Shown one piece after another: positions 53,072-62,791 of a DNA stretch of 64,000 bases. The notes under the pieces are model-generated. The model saw only the letters and a program-made list of their open reading frames with translations. It did not search any database and was not told where the DNA came from. The stretch is from Actinomyces trachealis (GTDB taxonomy: Bacteria > Actinomycetota > Actinomycetes > Actinomycetales > Actinomycetaceae): contig NZ_CP065027.1 in assembly GCF_015711475.1 (NCBI RefSeq), positions 682,001 through 746,000 on the forward strand. The letters are read 5' to 3'. Numbering within the stretch: the stretch's first letter is position 1; each line of letters starts with the position of its first letter. Position numbers and translations under genes: made by a program.

Positions 53072-53935
53072 GTGAGTATCCCCGTGGGCCTGTCCACCTC
53101 TTCAGTGCTGCCCGGTGACTGCGCCGAGACCTTCCGCCTGTCTGCCGAGCTGGGCTACGACGGGGTTGAGGTCATGGTCTGGTCCGAGCGTTTAACCCAG
53201 GACGCTGAGCGGCTCAGCGCGCTCAGCCAGCGGTACCAGCAGCCGGTCCTGGCGATCCATACCCCCACCCTGATCCTCACCCGCGCGGTCTTTGGGGTGG
53301 ACCCCTGGGACAAGATCGACCGCTCCATTGAGCTGGCGCAGGCTGTGGGTGCGCCCACCGTCGTCATTCACCCGCCCTTCTTCTGGCAGACCCGTTATGC
53401 CAAGGAGTTCGTGCGCGGCATCCGCTGGCGTGAGAATGAGTGCGGGCTGGCGCTCGCGGTGGAGAATATGTTCACGTGGCGCACCCGTAAGGCCCGCTCC
53501 ACCCGCGAGTTTCAGGCCTACTCACCCACCTGGGACCCGGTGGGCCAGGGCTATCGCTCCGTCACTCTGGACATTTCCCACGCGGCGACCTCTGGCGCTG
53601 ACGCCCTGGCCATGGCGCGGGCCCTGGGGCCCACGCTCAAGCACTTGCACCTGACCGACGGCGTACCCGGCCCACTGGACGACCACCTGCTGCCTGGCCA
53701 GGGGGATCAGGACTGTGCGGGGGTGCTCCGCCACCTGCAGGCCACCGGCTTTGAGGATCGTGGCGGCAATGTGGTGGTGGAGGTCTCTACCCGCACCATG
53801 ACGCCGGAGCAGCGCTATGAGGGGCTGGCCAGCGCCCTAGCCTTTGCCCGTGAGCATCTGGAGGGGGAGGGGCGCACGGAGACGGTGCACATCCCTGAGC
53901 CCACTCGCAAGCGCTACCGGAGCGATCGGCGTTAA
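53072..53935 (+). CDS. Sugar phosphate isomerase/epimerase-like TIM-barrel protein
   Basis: A 287-residue member of the AP endonuclease 2 / xylose isomerase-like superfamily. It has LGYDGVEVMVWSE, PVLAIHTPTL, PTVVIHPPFFW, LALAVENM with the metal Glu, SVTLDISHA, LKHLHLTDG and VVVEVSTR. These metal sites fit the family. AAGGAGCTGAG lies directly before the GTG. The substrate is unknown. It follows the GSP17M gene after 35 bases and may be co-transcribed. Confidence 0.87.
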   Translation: MSIPVGLSTSSVLPGDCAETFRLSAELGYDGVEVMVWSERLTQDAERLSALSQRYQQPVLAIHTPTLILTRAVFGVDPWDKIDRSIELAQAVGAPTVVIHPPFFWQTRYAKEFVRGIRWRENECGLALAVENMFTWRTRKARSTREFQAYSPTWDPVGQGYRSVTLDISHAATSGADALAMARALGPTLKHLHLTDGVPGPLDDHLLPGQGDQDCAGVLRHLQATGFEDRGGNVVVEVSTRTMTPEQRYEGLASALAFAREHLEGEGRTETVHIPEPTRKRYRSDRR

Positions 53936-53958
53936 GGCGGCGGGGTGCCGCGAGCCTC

Positions 53959-54885
53959 TCAGGAGCAGGGAGCCGCCTCGTGGTTCTGATGCCTGAGCGG
54001 CTCTAGCTGGAAGGTCGTGTGCCTGACTTTGATAGGGAAGTGCTCTGCCACGCACTGTTGTAGGGCGTCGAGCACCTGCTCGCCCCGGCCTTGGGATAAG
54101 GCTGCGTCGGAGACCACCACGTGAGCGGTGAGCACTGGTAGGCCGCTGGCAACGCTCCAGGCGTGGAGGTCGTGGACGTCGGTGACATCCTCCAGGCTTA
54201 ACATGTGCTGGCGTACTGTCGACAGCTCAAGCCCGGGCGGGGTCATGTCCAGCAGCATGGCTCCAGCTTCGCGTAGGAGCACCAGGGCGCGCGGGACGAT
54301 CAGAGCCACGATCAGCAGAGAGGCGACGGCGTCGGCGCGTTGCCAGCCAGTAAGTGTGGTGGTAGCTGCGGCGCCGATCACGGCCACTGAGCCCAGGGCG
54401 TCCCCGGTTACTTCTAGGAAGGCGGCGCGCGCGTTCAAACTCTCGGTACGGCTGGAGGACAGGATTAGGAGCGAGACCACGTTCGCAGCCAGCCCGATCG
54501 CCCCCATCAGGAGCATTCCCTTGGCTTGTATCTCCTCAGGCCAGACCAGGGCGGAGACGGCGTGCACGGTGACGCTGGCACCGACGAGTGTCAGCATGGT
54601 GGCCTGGAGGGCCGCGCCCACCACTTCCACGCGCCGTAGGCCCCAGGTGTAGGTGTCTGTCACGGGGTGGGTGGACAGGTGGGAGGCCAGCAGCGCCACC
54701 ACCAGGCCGATGGAGTCGGTGGCCATGTGGCCGGCGTCCGCCAGCAGTGCCAGGGAGCCGGTCAGGAGCCCTGTGACCACCTCGGCTAACAGGACCAGGC
54801 CGGTGATCCCCAGGGCGGTGGCTAGCCGGGAGGTGGTGGTACCGGCCCCGTGGGTGTGGGAGGTGTGGTCGTGCGAGTGGCTCAC
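53959..54885 (-). CDS. Cation diffusion facilitator (metal/proton antiporter)
   Basis: A 308-residue CDF exporter with a His-rich N-terminus (MSHSHDHTSHTHG), six membrane segments and a C-terminal cytoplasmic domain ending near HTTFQLEP. The site in helix 2 is LLADAGHMATDS (His and Asp). In helix 5 the usual HxxxD is EVTGD, so the histidine is replaced by glutamate. It probably exports zinc or a related divalent ion. Its ATG overlaps the ArsR stop by four bases, so the regulator is upstream in the same operon. Confidence 0.9.
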   Translation of the reverse strand: MSHSHDHTSHTHGAGTTTSRLATALGITGLVLLAEVVTGLLTGSLALLADAGHMATDSIGLVVALLASHLSTHPVTDTYTWGLRRVEVVGAALQATMLTLVGASVTVHAVSALVWPEEIQAKGMLLMGAIGLAANVVSLLILSSSRTESLNARAAFLEVTGDALGSVAVIGAAATTTLTGWQRADAVASLLIVALIVPRALVLLREAGAMLLDMTPPGLELSTVRQHMLSLEDVTDVHDLHAWSVASGLPVLTAHVVVSDAALSQGRGEQVLDALQQCVAEHFPIKVRHTTFQLEPLRHQNHEAAPCS

Positions 54886-55262
54886 AGCTTGGCCTCCTTG
54901 CCGCCGTCTTGTTGGTGGTGTTGGGGGAGGGAGCGGTGCCGCAAGGTCTCGGCGGTGACTAGTAGTGCGGTGAGTTCGTCACTGTGTTCTAGGCGGCTGA
55001 CGCGGGCGCGGCCGTGCGTGTGGGTGGAGATCAGGCCGGTGTCGCGCAGGACGTTGAGATGCTGGGAGACGGTTGACTGCGCCAGTCCCAGGTGGGTGGC
55101 TAGCTCGCCGACCTGGTGCTCTCCGCCGCGCAGGTGGGCGAGGATCGCCAGGCGTGTGGGGTCGGCCAGGGCGGACAGGAGCGTGGCCAGCGCGTGGGCG
55201 TTTTCGACCGCGTGGGCGTCGTCAGTCACGTCTGTGGGCAGCAGGTCATGATAAGTCGCCAT
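54882..55262 (-). CDS. ArsR/SmtB-family metal-sensing repressor
   Basis: A 126-residue winged-helix regulator: ALADPTRLAILAHLRGGEHQVGELATHLGLAQSTVSQHLNVLRDTGLI is split across two motifs, ADPTRLAIL and LAQSTVSQHLNVL, typical of the family. A His-rich tail (HRSLPQHHQQ) and the N-terminal DDAHAVENAH could bind metal. It controls the coupled CDF exporter. A perfect palindrome just upstream of the start is the likely operator. Metal identity is not evident; zinc is the first guess. Confidence 0.9.
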   Translation of the reverse strand: MATYHDLLPTDVTDDAHAVENAHALATLLSALADPTRLAILAHLRGGEHQVGELATHLGLAQSTVSQHLNVLRDTGLISTHTHGRARVSRLEHSDELTALLVTAETLRHRSLPQHHQQDGGKEAKL

Positions 55263-55264
55263 AC

Positions 55265-55279
55265 GCCGATATTATCGGC
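55265..55279. promoter_or_regulatory. Palindromic ArsR-type operator
   Basis: GCCGATA and TATCGGC flank one T, three bases before the repressor's ATG. Its position over the start region and its match to a repressor/exporter pair suggest an autoregulatory site. Confidence 0.6.
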
Positions 55280-55312
55280 AAATAACGAAATGTCTAGAGG
55301 GCGCGGATCAGC

Positions 55313-56983
55313 TCATGATTCGGCTGCGATCAGACCACTGACCCAGGCCTCCACCTCGTCCGGGCGGCGGGGAATCCCCGCCGTCAGGTATTCCGGGCGG
55401 CCGTCGGGCCGGATCACGACGTCGTCCTCAACACGCACCGCCATACCCCGCAGCTCCTGCGGGACCAGCAGGTCGTCCTCACGGAAGTACAGGCCCGGCT
55501 CGATCGTGAAGACCATGCCCGGCAGCAGCAGCGTGTCCATGCTCATCTCCCGGCGGGCCTGCGCGCAGTCGTGCACATCCAAGCCCAGGTGGTGGCTGGT
55601 GCCGTGCACCATCCAACGCCGGTGGAACTGCCCATCGGCAGCTAGCGAGTCCGCTGCCGTCACGCCCTGCGGCAGCATGCCCCACTCCTCTAGGCGAGCA
55701 GCCAGCACCTCCATAGCGGCAGCGTGCAGGTCCCGGAAGCGGCAGCCGGGTGTGGCTGCCTTAGCGAAGGAGGCGTCCGCCGCATCCAGCACGGCCTGGT
55801 AGATGCGCCGCTGCGGCTCGGTGAAACGCCCATCTACCGGGATCGTGCGGGTCACGTCCGCCGTGTATAGCGAGTCCACCTCCACTCCGGCGTCCACCAG
55901 CACCATCTCCCCGGGGCGCACCGGCCCGTCATTGCAGATCCAGTGCAGGGTGTTGGCGTGGTTGCCTGCTGCCGCGATGGTCTCATAGCCCAGGCCGTTG
56001 CCCTCCTCACGGGCCTTGGCCCCAAAAGCGCCCTCCAGCACCCGCTCGCCCCGCCAGTGGCCCTTGGCCCGGGGAATGGAGCGGATCAGGTCGTCAAAAC
56101 CAGCTTTGGTAGCGTCCACCGCCGCCTGTAGCTGGTCCACCTCCCACTGGTCCTTACGCAGGCGCAGCTCGCTGGCGGCCTCCGCCAAGGCCTCGTCCAG
56201 GGCTGTGGCGGACGCCTGGGACTCCTCAGTGGCGTCCAGCAGCCCGGCGGCCTGCCGCACAGCTGTGACCAGGGCGGTGACGGCGGGGTCAGCCTGGGCC
56301 ATCACGCGCAGGTGCACGGCGTCGGGGCCAGCGTCCTTGGCCAAAGCGTCCGGCAGAGTGTCAATGTGGGCGCAACGGATACCGGTCAGGGACTCAACCT
56401 CCTCAATGGAGGGACGCACCCCCACCCACAGTTCGCCGTAGCGTGGGTCTGCGTAGAACTCCTCTGAGCCACGGGAAGCGCGCGGCCGAAAGTACAGCAC
56501 CGTCTCATGGGTGGGCTCCCCCGCCGCGAGGACGGCGCCCGGCACGGTCAGCGGCTCCAGCACTAGCACGGCGTCGGGCTCAAAGTCCGTGCCCGTGCCT
56601 GCCAGGTGCGCGAAGGCTGAGAATGGGCGGAATCGGTAGTCGCAGTCGTTATTGCGGGTGACTAGGGGGCCAGCCGGGATCACTAGGCGCTCCCCGGGAA
56701 ACAGTGCCCCTAGGCGGGCCCGACGCTGCTGCGCCCACTGGGCGGATTCCGCGCGCTCGGGCAGAGCGTCCGGGCGCGGTCCCCAACCGGAGGCGATGAA
56801 GTCACGGAAGGCCTGGTTGGTGGGCCGGTGGGAGCGGTTGTTGACGCGCTGTGCCAGGGGCTGTGGGGCCGGGGCAGTCTGGGTGGCCGGGGCAGCCTCC
56901 TGGGGTCCGTTCTGCGCGCTGCTGGCTACAGGGCGTGGTGTCGCAATGGTCTGCTTGGTGCTCGGGGTGGTTTGGTTGGTCAT
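55313..56983 (-). CDS. pepP: Xaa-Pro aminopeptidase (aminopeptidase P)
   Basis: A 556-residue metallopeptidase that removes N-terminal residues preceding proline. After a Thr/Pro/Gln-rich start of about 50 residues come the N-terminal aminopeptidase P domain (RRARLGALFPGERLVIPAG) and the creatinase fold. Metal ligands are DAGVEVDSLYTADVTRT (two Asp), MVHGTSHHLGLDVHD (His), MVFTIEPGLY (Glu) and VRVEDDVV (Glu). All five are present. It lies upstream of the ArsR gene on the same strand, with a 50-base gap. Confidence 0.92.
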   Translation of the reverse strand: MTNQTTPSTKQTIATPRPVASSAQNGPQEAAPATQTAPAPQPLAQRVNNRSHRPTNQAFRDFIASGWGPRPDALPERAESAQWAQQRRARLGALFPGERLVIPAGPLVTRNNDCDYRFRPFSAFAHLAGTGTDFEPDAVLVLEPLTVPGAVLAAGEPTHETVLYFRPRASRGSEEFYADPRYGELWVGVRPSIEEVESLTGIRCAHIDTLPDALAKDAGPDAVHLRVMAQADPAVTALVTAVRQAAGLLDATEESQASATALDEALAEAASELRLRKDQWEVDQLQAAVDATKAGFDDLIRSIPRAKGHWRGERVLEGAFGAKAREEGNGLGYETIAAAGNHANTLHWICNDGPVRPGEMVLVDAGVEVDSLYTADVTRTIPVDGRFTEPQRRIYQAVLDAADASFAKAATPGCRFRDLHAAAMEVLAARLEEWGMLPQGVTAADSLAADGQFHRRWMVHGTSHHLGLDVHDCAQARREMSMDTLLLPGMVFTIEPGLYFREDDLLVPQELRGMAVRVEDDVVIRPDGRPEYLTAGIPRRPDEVEAWVSGLIAAES

Positions 56984-57085
56984 AGGCCCATAGTTGCACC
57001 GCAGCCGCCGCAGACCGAATTCTTATGGTGACGCGGGTTCGGGTGGGTACATAACCGAACATACAGCCGAACATACAATGGGCCA

Positions 57086-58036
57086 GTGCGTATTGATCCC
57101 CACACCCACTCCGCTTGCTCGGACGGCACAGACAGCCCCAAAGCTCTCATGAATGCGGCGGCGCAGGCGGGCCTGGACGTCGTGGGCCTGACTGATCACG
57201 ACACCACCTTGGGTTGGGAGCAGGCGGAAGCTGGCGTCGCCACCAGCGGCGTGGCCCTGCTGCGCGGGACCGAGATTTCCTGCGCCGTCGACGGCGTCAC
57301 CCTCCACCTGTTGTCATACCTGCACGACCCCACAAACCCGGCCCTCAACGCGGCCTTCACCCGGTCCCGCCGCTCCCGCGACACCCGCGCCCAACGCATG
57401 GTGGAGCGCCTGGCGGAGGACTACCCCATTACCTGGGAGGATGTGCTGACCCAGGCCGCCGACTCGCACACCATTGGGCGGCCACACATTGCTGACGCCC
57501 TGGTCGCCGCAGGCTCCTTCCCCGACCGCAGCGCCGCCTTTGCTGACCCCCTGGCCACCAACTCGCCCTACTACGTGCACCACTGGGCCCTGGACCCGGT
57601 GGAGGCCTGCACCCTGGTGCGCGCCGCCGGGGGAGTGCCTGTGGCCGCCCACCCCCGCGCCTCCAAACGTCAACGCCGCCTAGTGCCGGAGGAGACCTTC
57701 GCGGCTATGGCGGAGGCGGGCCTGGCTGCCCTGGAAGTGGATCACCGTGACCATGACGACGCAGCCCGCCGCGCCGCCCGCGAACTGGCGGAGCGCCTGG
57801 GTCTGGCGCAGTCCGGTTCCTCCGACTACCACGGCACCGGCAAACCCAACCGCCTGGGTGAGAACCTCATGCCGGAGGCGTTGCTGCGCCAGATCCTTGC
57901 TGAAGGCACTTTGCCGCTGCTGGTGCCTGAGGGCTGGGTGCAGCGCCACAACTGGCAAGACCAACAAGTCCGGGAAGTCAGCATCCAGGCGCCCACCGGG
58001 CCGTGGCAGGTTGCAGCAAAAGAGGGGTCGGCGTGA
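57086..58036 (+). CDS. PHP-domain phosphoesterase (RNase AM/YciV-like)
   Basis: A 316-residue metal-dependent phosphoesterase. It has DPHTHSACSDG, LTDHDT, GTEIS, VAAHPRA and SSDYHG, the four conserved PHP motifs. Actinobacterial members of this type resemble YciV, a 5'-3' exonuclease on short RNA or 3',5'-bisphosphonucleotidase. The GTG start at 57086 gives the motif at residue 4. It overlaps the MarC gene by four bases (GTGA). Confidence 0.88.
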   Translation: MRIDPHTHSACSDGTDSPKALMNAAAQAGLDVVGLTDHDTTLGWEQAEAGVATSGVALLRGTEISCAVDGVTLHLLSYLHDPTNPALNAAFTRSRRSRDTRAQRMVERLAEDYPITWEDVLTQAADSHTIGRPHIADALVAAGSFPDRSAAFADPLATNSPYYVHHWALDPVEACTLVRAAGGVPVAAHPRASKRQRRLVPEETFAAMAEAGLAALEVDHRDHDDAARRAARELAERLGLAQSGSSDYHGTGKPNRLGENLMPEALLRQILAEGTLPLLVPEGWVQRHNWQDQQVREVSIQAPTGPWQVAAKEGSA

Positions 58037-58665
58037 GCGACCTATTCGACCTAGTCCTGTTCGCCACCACCTTCACCACCCTGCTGGTCATACAGGACCC
58101 GCTGGGAGCGGTCCCGGTGTTCCTGTCGCTGACCGGCCGCCAGGACTACGAGCAACGCAAACGCTCCGCCTTCCAGGCCACCCTCGTGTCCTTCAGCGTG
58201 GTGCTGGTCTTTGCTGTCTTCGGCCGCTACATCCTGCGGTTCCTGGGCATCTCCGTGCCTGCGCTCCAACTCTCGGGCGGCTTGCTGCTGCTGCTGGTTG
58301 CCGTGGAACTGCTGACCGGCAAGATCGATGATGCTCCCGCCTCCACCGACCCCGTCGCGAACTCCGCGCTGGTCCCCTTGGGCACGCCACTGCTGGCTGG
58401 GCCGGGGGCTATCGTCGCGGCCATGGTCGCCGTCGAGTCGGCCACCACGCCGGTGGCAGGCTGGGCAGCTGTTAGCGCCGCGATCGTGTGCACCCACCTG
58501 GTCATCTTCTTGACCCTGCGTTCCTCCCTCACCTTGCACCGGATGCTGGGGGACTCCGCCATCCGTGTCATCACCCGGGTCCTCGGCCTGCTGCTGGCCG
58601 CTATCGCCGTGGAGATGATGGCCGACGGCGTCTTTGGTTTCGTGGAGTTGCGCCTGGAGCACTGA
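58033..58665 (+). CDS. MarC-family integral membrane protein
   Basis: A 210-residue protein with about six membrane segments. The family start [16 protein letters not shown] lies near residue 18, and [15 protein letters not shown] near 115. MarC proteins were once linked to antibiotic resistance but their function is not settled. The GTG at 58033 overlaps the PHP stop. The two form a short operon. Confidence 0.9.
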   Translation: MSDLFDLVLFATTFTTLLVIQDPLGAVPVFLSLTGRQDYEQRKRSAFQATLVSFSVVLVFAVFGRYILRFLGISVPALQLSGGLLLLLVAVELLTGKIDDAPASTDPVANSALVPLGTPLLAGPGAIVAAMVAVESATTPVAGWAAVSAAIVCTHLVIFLTLRSSLTLHRMLGDSAIRVITRVLGLLLAAIAVEMMADGVFGFVELRLEH

Positions 58666-58739
58666 GGCGGCAATGGACACCATCCGGGCAGGCAGGGCAG
58701 CGGTGGTGCAGGCGCACAGGACACACAGGGTGCCCTGTC

Positions 58740-58768
58740 TTTACCTACTGTTTACCTGGCTGCGTCAC
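58740..58768 (+). promoter_or_regulatory. PHO-box-like direct repeats upstream of the phosphate transporter
   Basis: TTTACCT occurs at 58740-58746 and 58751-58757, exactly 11 bases apart, followed by a weak third unit GCGTCAC at 58762. An 11-base period of GTTCACC-like units is the arrangement of actinobacterial PhoP boxes. The PiT gene begins 61 bases after the second unit. Confidence 0.5.
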
Positions 58769-58817
58769 GCTTCATACGCAACTGTCCAATCCCCATCGGG
58801 CATCCCAGGAGGTCTCC

Positions 58818-60602
58818 ATGCCTGAAGGCATGAGTTCCAGCGAATCCGGCATCCGGAGCAAGACCAGCTCCGGCGCCGCAAGCTCCGCAAAGTCCCTGTC
58901 CCTCGCCACCGCCGCAGAGAACCTGGCAGTGGCCACCGGCGCGATCCACCCAGCCGTCGATCCCACGGAGGAAGCCACGGCGGAAGCGGCCAGTACCTTC
59001 AACCCTGATGAGGAGCCTACAGGCCGCTCCAAGGGCTTCCTGGGGGCGGACCGTAACTGGCATCTCACCTTCGGCGCTATCCTCGTCGTCGCGGCGGTCT
59101 GGTTCACCGTCTGGGCCATCGGCTACATCAACGACCCGAGCGATCACCTCATCCTGCTGGTGACTGCCACCGTCGGCCTGTTCATGGCCTTCAACATTGG
59201 GGGCAACGATGTCGCCAACTCCTTCGGCACCTCGGTGGGCGCTGGCACCCTGTCGATGAAGCAGGCGCTCATCGTCGCCGCCGTCTTCGAGGTCTCCGGC
59301 GCCGTCCTGGCTGGCGGCGACGTTACCGAGACGGTGCGCTCAGGTATCGTTGACCTCTCCGACGCGGCGCTTGAGCCCAAGGACTTCGCCTTCATCATGA
59401 TGTCTGCCCTGCTCGGGGCGGCCCTGTGGCTCCTGACCGCCACGAAGATGGGCTGGCCGGTGTCCACCACGCACGCGATCATCGGCGGCATCGTCGGCGC
59501 GGCCGTCACCCTCGGCTTGGTCACCGGCACCGGTGGCTTCGAGATGGTCCAGTGGGGTGGGATCGGCAAGATCGCCGTCTCCTGGGTCCTGTCCCCGTGC
59601 CTGGGCGCGCTGGCCTCCTGGTTCGTCTTCAGCCGGATCAAGAAGCACATCCTCATCTACGGGGAGGAGGCGGACGCCCGTATGCGCGCCATCCACGCTG
59701 AGCGCATCGCCCACCGCGACGCCCACCGCGCCTCCTTCGAGCGCCTCACCGAGCTGCAGCAGCTGGCTTACACCAACAAGATGACCCGCGACGCCGCCGC
59801 CCTGGCCATGCCGGACTTCGAGGAGGACGAGCTTGAGTCCGACTACTTCAAGGAACTGCTGCACATCGAGCGCAAGGCGGACAAGATCCAGTCGCACAAG
59901 GCCCTGGAGACCTGGGTGCCGCTGCTCGCCGCTGGCGGCTCGGTGGTCATCTCCGCCATGCTGCTGTTCAAGGGCCTGAAGAACCTAGCCCTGGGCCTGG
60001 ACATGTTCCAGAACATTCTCATCATGGGCATGATCGCCGCCGTCGTCTGGTTCTCGATCTTCATCTTCGCCCGCTCGATGAAGAAGAAGGCCCTGTCCAA
60101 GGCCACTTTTACCCTGTTCTCCTGGATGCAGGTCTTCACCGCCTCCGCCTTCGCCTTCTCCCACGGCTCCAATGACATCGCCAACGCCGTGGGCCCCTTC
60201 GCGGCCATCATTGACGTGCTGCGTGCCGACTGCCTGCCCGCCAAGGCCACCGTGCCCGCGGCGATCACGATCGCCTGTGGCGCAGCCCTGATCTCCGGTC
60301 TGTGGTTCATTGGCCGTAACGTCATCAAGACGGTGGGCTCCGGCCTGACGAAGATGCACCCGGCCTCGGGCTTCGCCGCCGAGCTGTCGGCTGCGGCCGT
60401 GGTCATGGGTGCCTCGGTGCTGGGCCTGCCGGTGTCCTCCACGCACATCCTCATCGGCGCGATTCTGGGCGTCGGTATCGTTAACAAGAGCGCCAACTGG
60501 CAGCTGATGAAGCCCATCGGCCTGGCCTGGGTCATCACCCTGCCAGCCTCGGCGGGCATCGGCGCCGTCGGCGTGCTCCTCATCCGGGCTATCTTCGGCT
60601 GA
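58818..60602 (+). CDS. pit: PiT-family inorganic phosphate transporter
   Basis: A 594-residue membrane protein that imports metal-phosphate with protons. A hydrophilic N-terminus of about 70 residues precedes the two PiT repeats: [19 protein letters not shown] and [18 protein letters not shown]. Each is followed by a second conserved motif, [16 protein letters not shown] and [17 protein letters not shown] charged cytoplasmic loop lies between residues 280 and 370. The ATG at 58818 follows CAGGAGGTCTCC. A strong hairpin ends the transcript. PHO-box-like repeats lie upstream. Confidence 0.94.
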   Translation: MPEGMSSSESGIRSKTSSGAASSAKSLSLATAAENLAVATGAIHPAVDPTEEATAEAASTFNPDEEPTGRSKGFLGADRNWHLTFGAILVVAAVWFTVWAIGYINDPSDHLILLVTATVGLFMAFNIGGNDVANSFGTSVGAGTLSMKQALIVAAVFEVSGAVLAGGDVTETVRSGIVDLSDAALEPKDFAFIMMSALLGAALWLLTATKMGWPVSTTHAIIGGIVGAAVTLGLVTGTGGFEMVQWGGIGKIAVSWVLSPCLGALASWFVFSRIKKHILIYGEEADARMRAIHAERIAHRDAHRASFERLTELQQLAYTNKMTRDAAALAMPDFEEDELESDYFKELLHIERKADKIQSHKALETWVPLLAAGGSVVISAMLLFKGLKNLALGLDMFQNILIMGMIAAVVWFSIFIFARSMKKKALSKATFTLFSWMQVFTASAFAFSHGSNDIANAVGPFAAIIDVLRADCLPAKATVPAAITIACGAALISGLWFIGRNVIKTVGSGLTKMHPASGFAAELSAAAVVMGASVLGLPVSSTHILIGAILGVGIVNKSANWQLMKPIGLAWVITLPASAGIGAVGVLLIRAIFG

Positions 60603-60614
60603 GCTGACCGGCGG

Positions 60615-60662
60615 ACGCGCTCGGGGCCGACCACCAACACTGGTAGTCGGCCCCGAGCGCGT
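60615..60662. terminator. 22-bp hairpin between pit and the DEAD-box helicase gene
   Basis: Arms 60615-60636 and 60641-60662 pair with one mismatch around a 4-base loop. It sits 12 bases after the pit stop and 18 bases beyond the helicase stop, serving both converging genes. Confidence 0.85.
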
Positions 60663-60680
60663 GTGCGCGGGTGGAGCGCC

Positions 60681-62429
60681 TCAGCCTTGGGTGCCTCGGG
60701 CGTCTTGTGTGCCTGGGGCGCATGGGGCGCCCTGGCCGTCCACCGGCTTACCACCGCGGGTGCGCTTGCGTGGGCGGCGCTCGCCTACACGCTTGGAGGA
60801 ACGCTTGCTGTCCGCGCTAGCCGCCGCCCGCTCGCTGCGGGTTGAGCCCTCACCACGGGAGCTACGGGCCCCCAGTCCAGAGCGCCCGCCGCGCCCGCCG
60901 TCGCGACTACCTTGCCTGCCGCGCCCGCTGCGACTGTGACCACCACCGTGACCACCATGGCTCCGGCCACCGTCACGCCCGCGCTCACGCCGCCCGGTCT
61001 CACCCAGGTCCTCGATCTCCTCAGCGTCCAGGCCCGCCAGGGTCCGCTTGGAGCGGGGGAGCGTGCCCGTGACGCCCTCGGGGATGCGTAGATCCGCGAA
61101 CAGGTGCTCGCTGGTGTGGTAGGTCTCCACCGGCTCCTCCTGGGGCAGGCCGAGGGTCTTGGCGATCAGGCGCCAACGCGGGGTGTCGTCCCAGTCCACG
61201 AAAGTCACGGCGGTGCCGGAGTTTCCGGCGCGGCCTGTGCGGCCGATGCGGTGGACGTAGATCTTCTCGTCCTCGGGGCACTGGTAGTTGATGACGTGGG
61301 TGACGTCGTCGACGTCAATGCCGCGGGCGGCGACGTCGGTGGCCACCAGCACGTCCACCTTCCCGTTGCGGAAGGCGCGCAGGGCCTGCTCGCGCGCCCC
61401 CTGACCCAGGTCACCGTGTAGGGCGCCGGTGGCGAAACCGCGGGCCCCCAGGTCCTCAGCCACCCGGGCGGCGGTGCGCTTGGTGCGGGCAAAGATGATG
61501 GTGCGGCCCCGATCCTCGGCCTGCAAGATTCGGGAGACCACCTCCACCTTGTTCAGGGCGTGGGTTCGGTAGACGACCTGCTGGACCGTTTTTACGGTCA
61601 TGGATTCGTCGCCGGGGTCCTGGGCGCGAATGTGGGTGGGCTTGGTCATGTAGCGGCGGGCTAGGGCGACGACGGCGCCGGGCATGGTCGCGGAGAACAG
61701 CATGGTCTGGCGGTCCGCGCGGGTGCGGGCCAGGATCTTTTCCACATCCGGCAGGAAACCCAGGTCCAGCATCTCGTCGGCCTCGTCTAGCACCACGGTG
61801 GTCACGTGGTCCAGGCTCAGCACACCGCGGTCCATCAGGTCGATCAGGCGGCCCGGGGTGCCGACGATGACCTCCGCACCCTTCTCCAAGGCCTCAATCT
61901 GTGGCTCGTAGGCGCGCCCGCCGTAGACCTGCACGATGCGGACGGTGCGCTGGGCGGCGGCCATAGCCAGCTCCTCGGCGACCTGCTTGGCCAGCTCACG
62001 GGTGGGTAGGACGACGAGCGCCTGGGGGGAACCGGCGGCGGGGTCCTCGTCCCAGCCCTCCTCGCCGGGCCCCAGGGTGTCCATGAGTAGGGGCAGGCCG
62101 AAGCCCAGGGTCTTGCCGGTGCCGGTCTTGGCCTGACCAATGATGTCCTGGCCGCCCAGGGCCACCGGTAGGGTCAGGGCCTGGATGGGGAAGGGGTGGG
62201 TGATGCCTTTGGCGGCCAGGGCCGCACAGATCTCGGGCTCCACACCATACTGGGCGAAGGTTTTCTGGGTGAGGTCCACCGGCTCACCCTCATCGGTGAT
62301 GTCTGGGGTGGCCTCGTCCAGGACCGGGGCGTGGGCGGAGGTGGTCTCGATGATCCCGGAGTTGGCGGGGGCCGGTGTAGGGCTGGCGGTCTCCTCGGGC
62401 GTGGTCGCAGAGGGGGTGTGTTTGGTCAA
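60681..62429 (-). CDS. DEAD-box RNA helicase
   Basis: A 582-residue RNA helicase. The Q-motif is FAQYGVEPEICAALAAKGITHPFPIQ, split across two sections; motif I AKTGTGKT, motif II VLDEADEML, motif III SATMPGAV and motif VI HRIGRTGRAG are present. A Arg/Gly/Ser/His-rich tail (RSHGGHGGGHSRSGRGRQG) would bind RNA. The start is uncertain: I chose TTG at 62429, with AAGG upstream; ATG codons at 62639 and 62633 would add an Arg/Pro-rich stretch of 70 residues. It resembles mycobacterial RhlE (Rv3211) by position, diverging from a ferritin-like gene. Confidence 0.88.
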   Translation of the reverse strand: MTKHTPSATTPEETASPTPAPANSGIIETTSAHAPVLDEATPDITDEGEPVDLTQKTFAQYGVEPEICAALAAKGITHPFPIQALTLPVALGGQDIIGQAKTGTGKTLGFGLPLLMDTLGPGEEGWDEDPAAGSPQALVVLPTRELAKQVAEELAMAAAQRTVRIVQVYGGRAYEPQIEALEKGAEVIVGTPGRLIDLMDRGVLSLDHVTTVVLDEADEMLDLGFLPDVEKILARTRADRQTMLFSATMPGAVVALARRYMTKPTHIRAQDPGDESMTVKTVQQVVYRTHALNKVEVVSRILQAEDRGRTIIFARTKRTAARVAEDLGARGFATGALHGDLGQGAREQALRAFRNGKVDVLVATDVAARGIDVDDVTHVINYQCPEDEKIYVHRIGRTGRAGNSGTAVTFVDWDDTPRWRLIAKTLGLPQEEPVETYHTSEHLFADLRIPEGVTGTLPRSKRTLAGLDAEEIEDLGETGRRERGRDGGRSHGGHGGGHSRSGRGRQGSRDGGRGGRSGLGARSSRGEGSTRSERAAASADSKRSSKRVGERRPRKRTRGGKPVDGQGAPCAPGTQDARGTQG

Positions 62430-62791
62430 TGTTTGCCTTGTCTGGTTGTGCGCCGACTGGCTCAGCCCGGTGTGGGCGGCAGGCAGCAGCCCGGTGCGGA
62501 ACGGCGCTGCATGAAGCGAGGCTCGGCTCGGGCCGCGGTGGCGCGGTCGTGTGGCAGCCGATCGTGGATTCGGGGCCTGCGCGGGGCCGCTGACGGCGGG
62601 CAGGAGAAGTTGGCATGACGACCGGGCAACCATGGTCACGGCCAGGTTAGCGACAAACCCCCCGTCATTGGAACGTTAAACGATGCCGATGCCCGCCGTC
62701 GTGGCGGAAGTCACGGCGCGGGCAGGGTGCGCAATCTTCACTGGGCAGATATGCCCAGGCTGCCTCTAAGGACCATAACTAACCTGTGCTC

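Noticed and set aside
58488..58817. Extension of the PiT frame back into the MarC gene
   Set aside because: It overlaps marC and the PHO-box-like repeats; the ATG at 58818 has CAGGAGGTCTCC.
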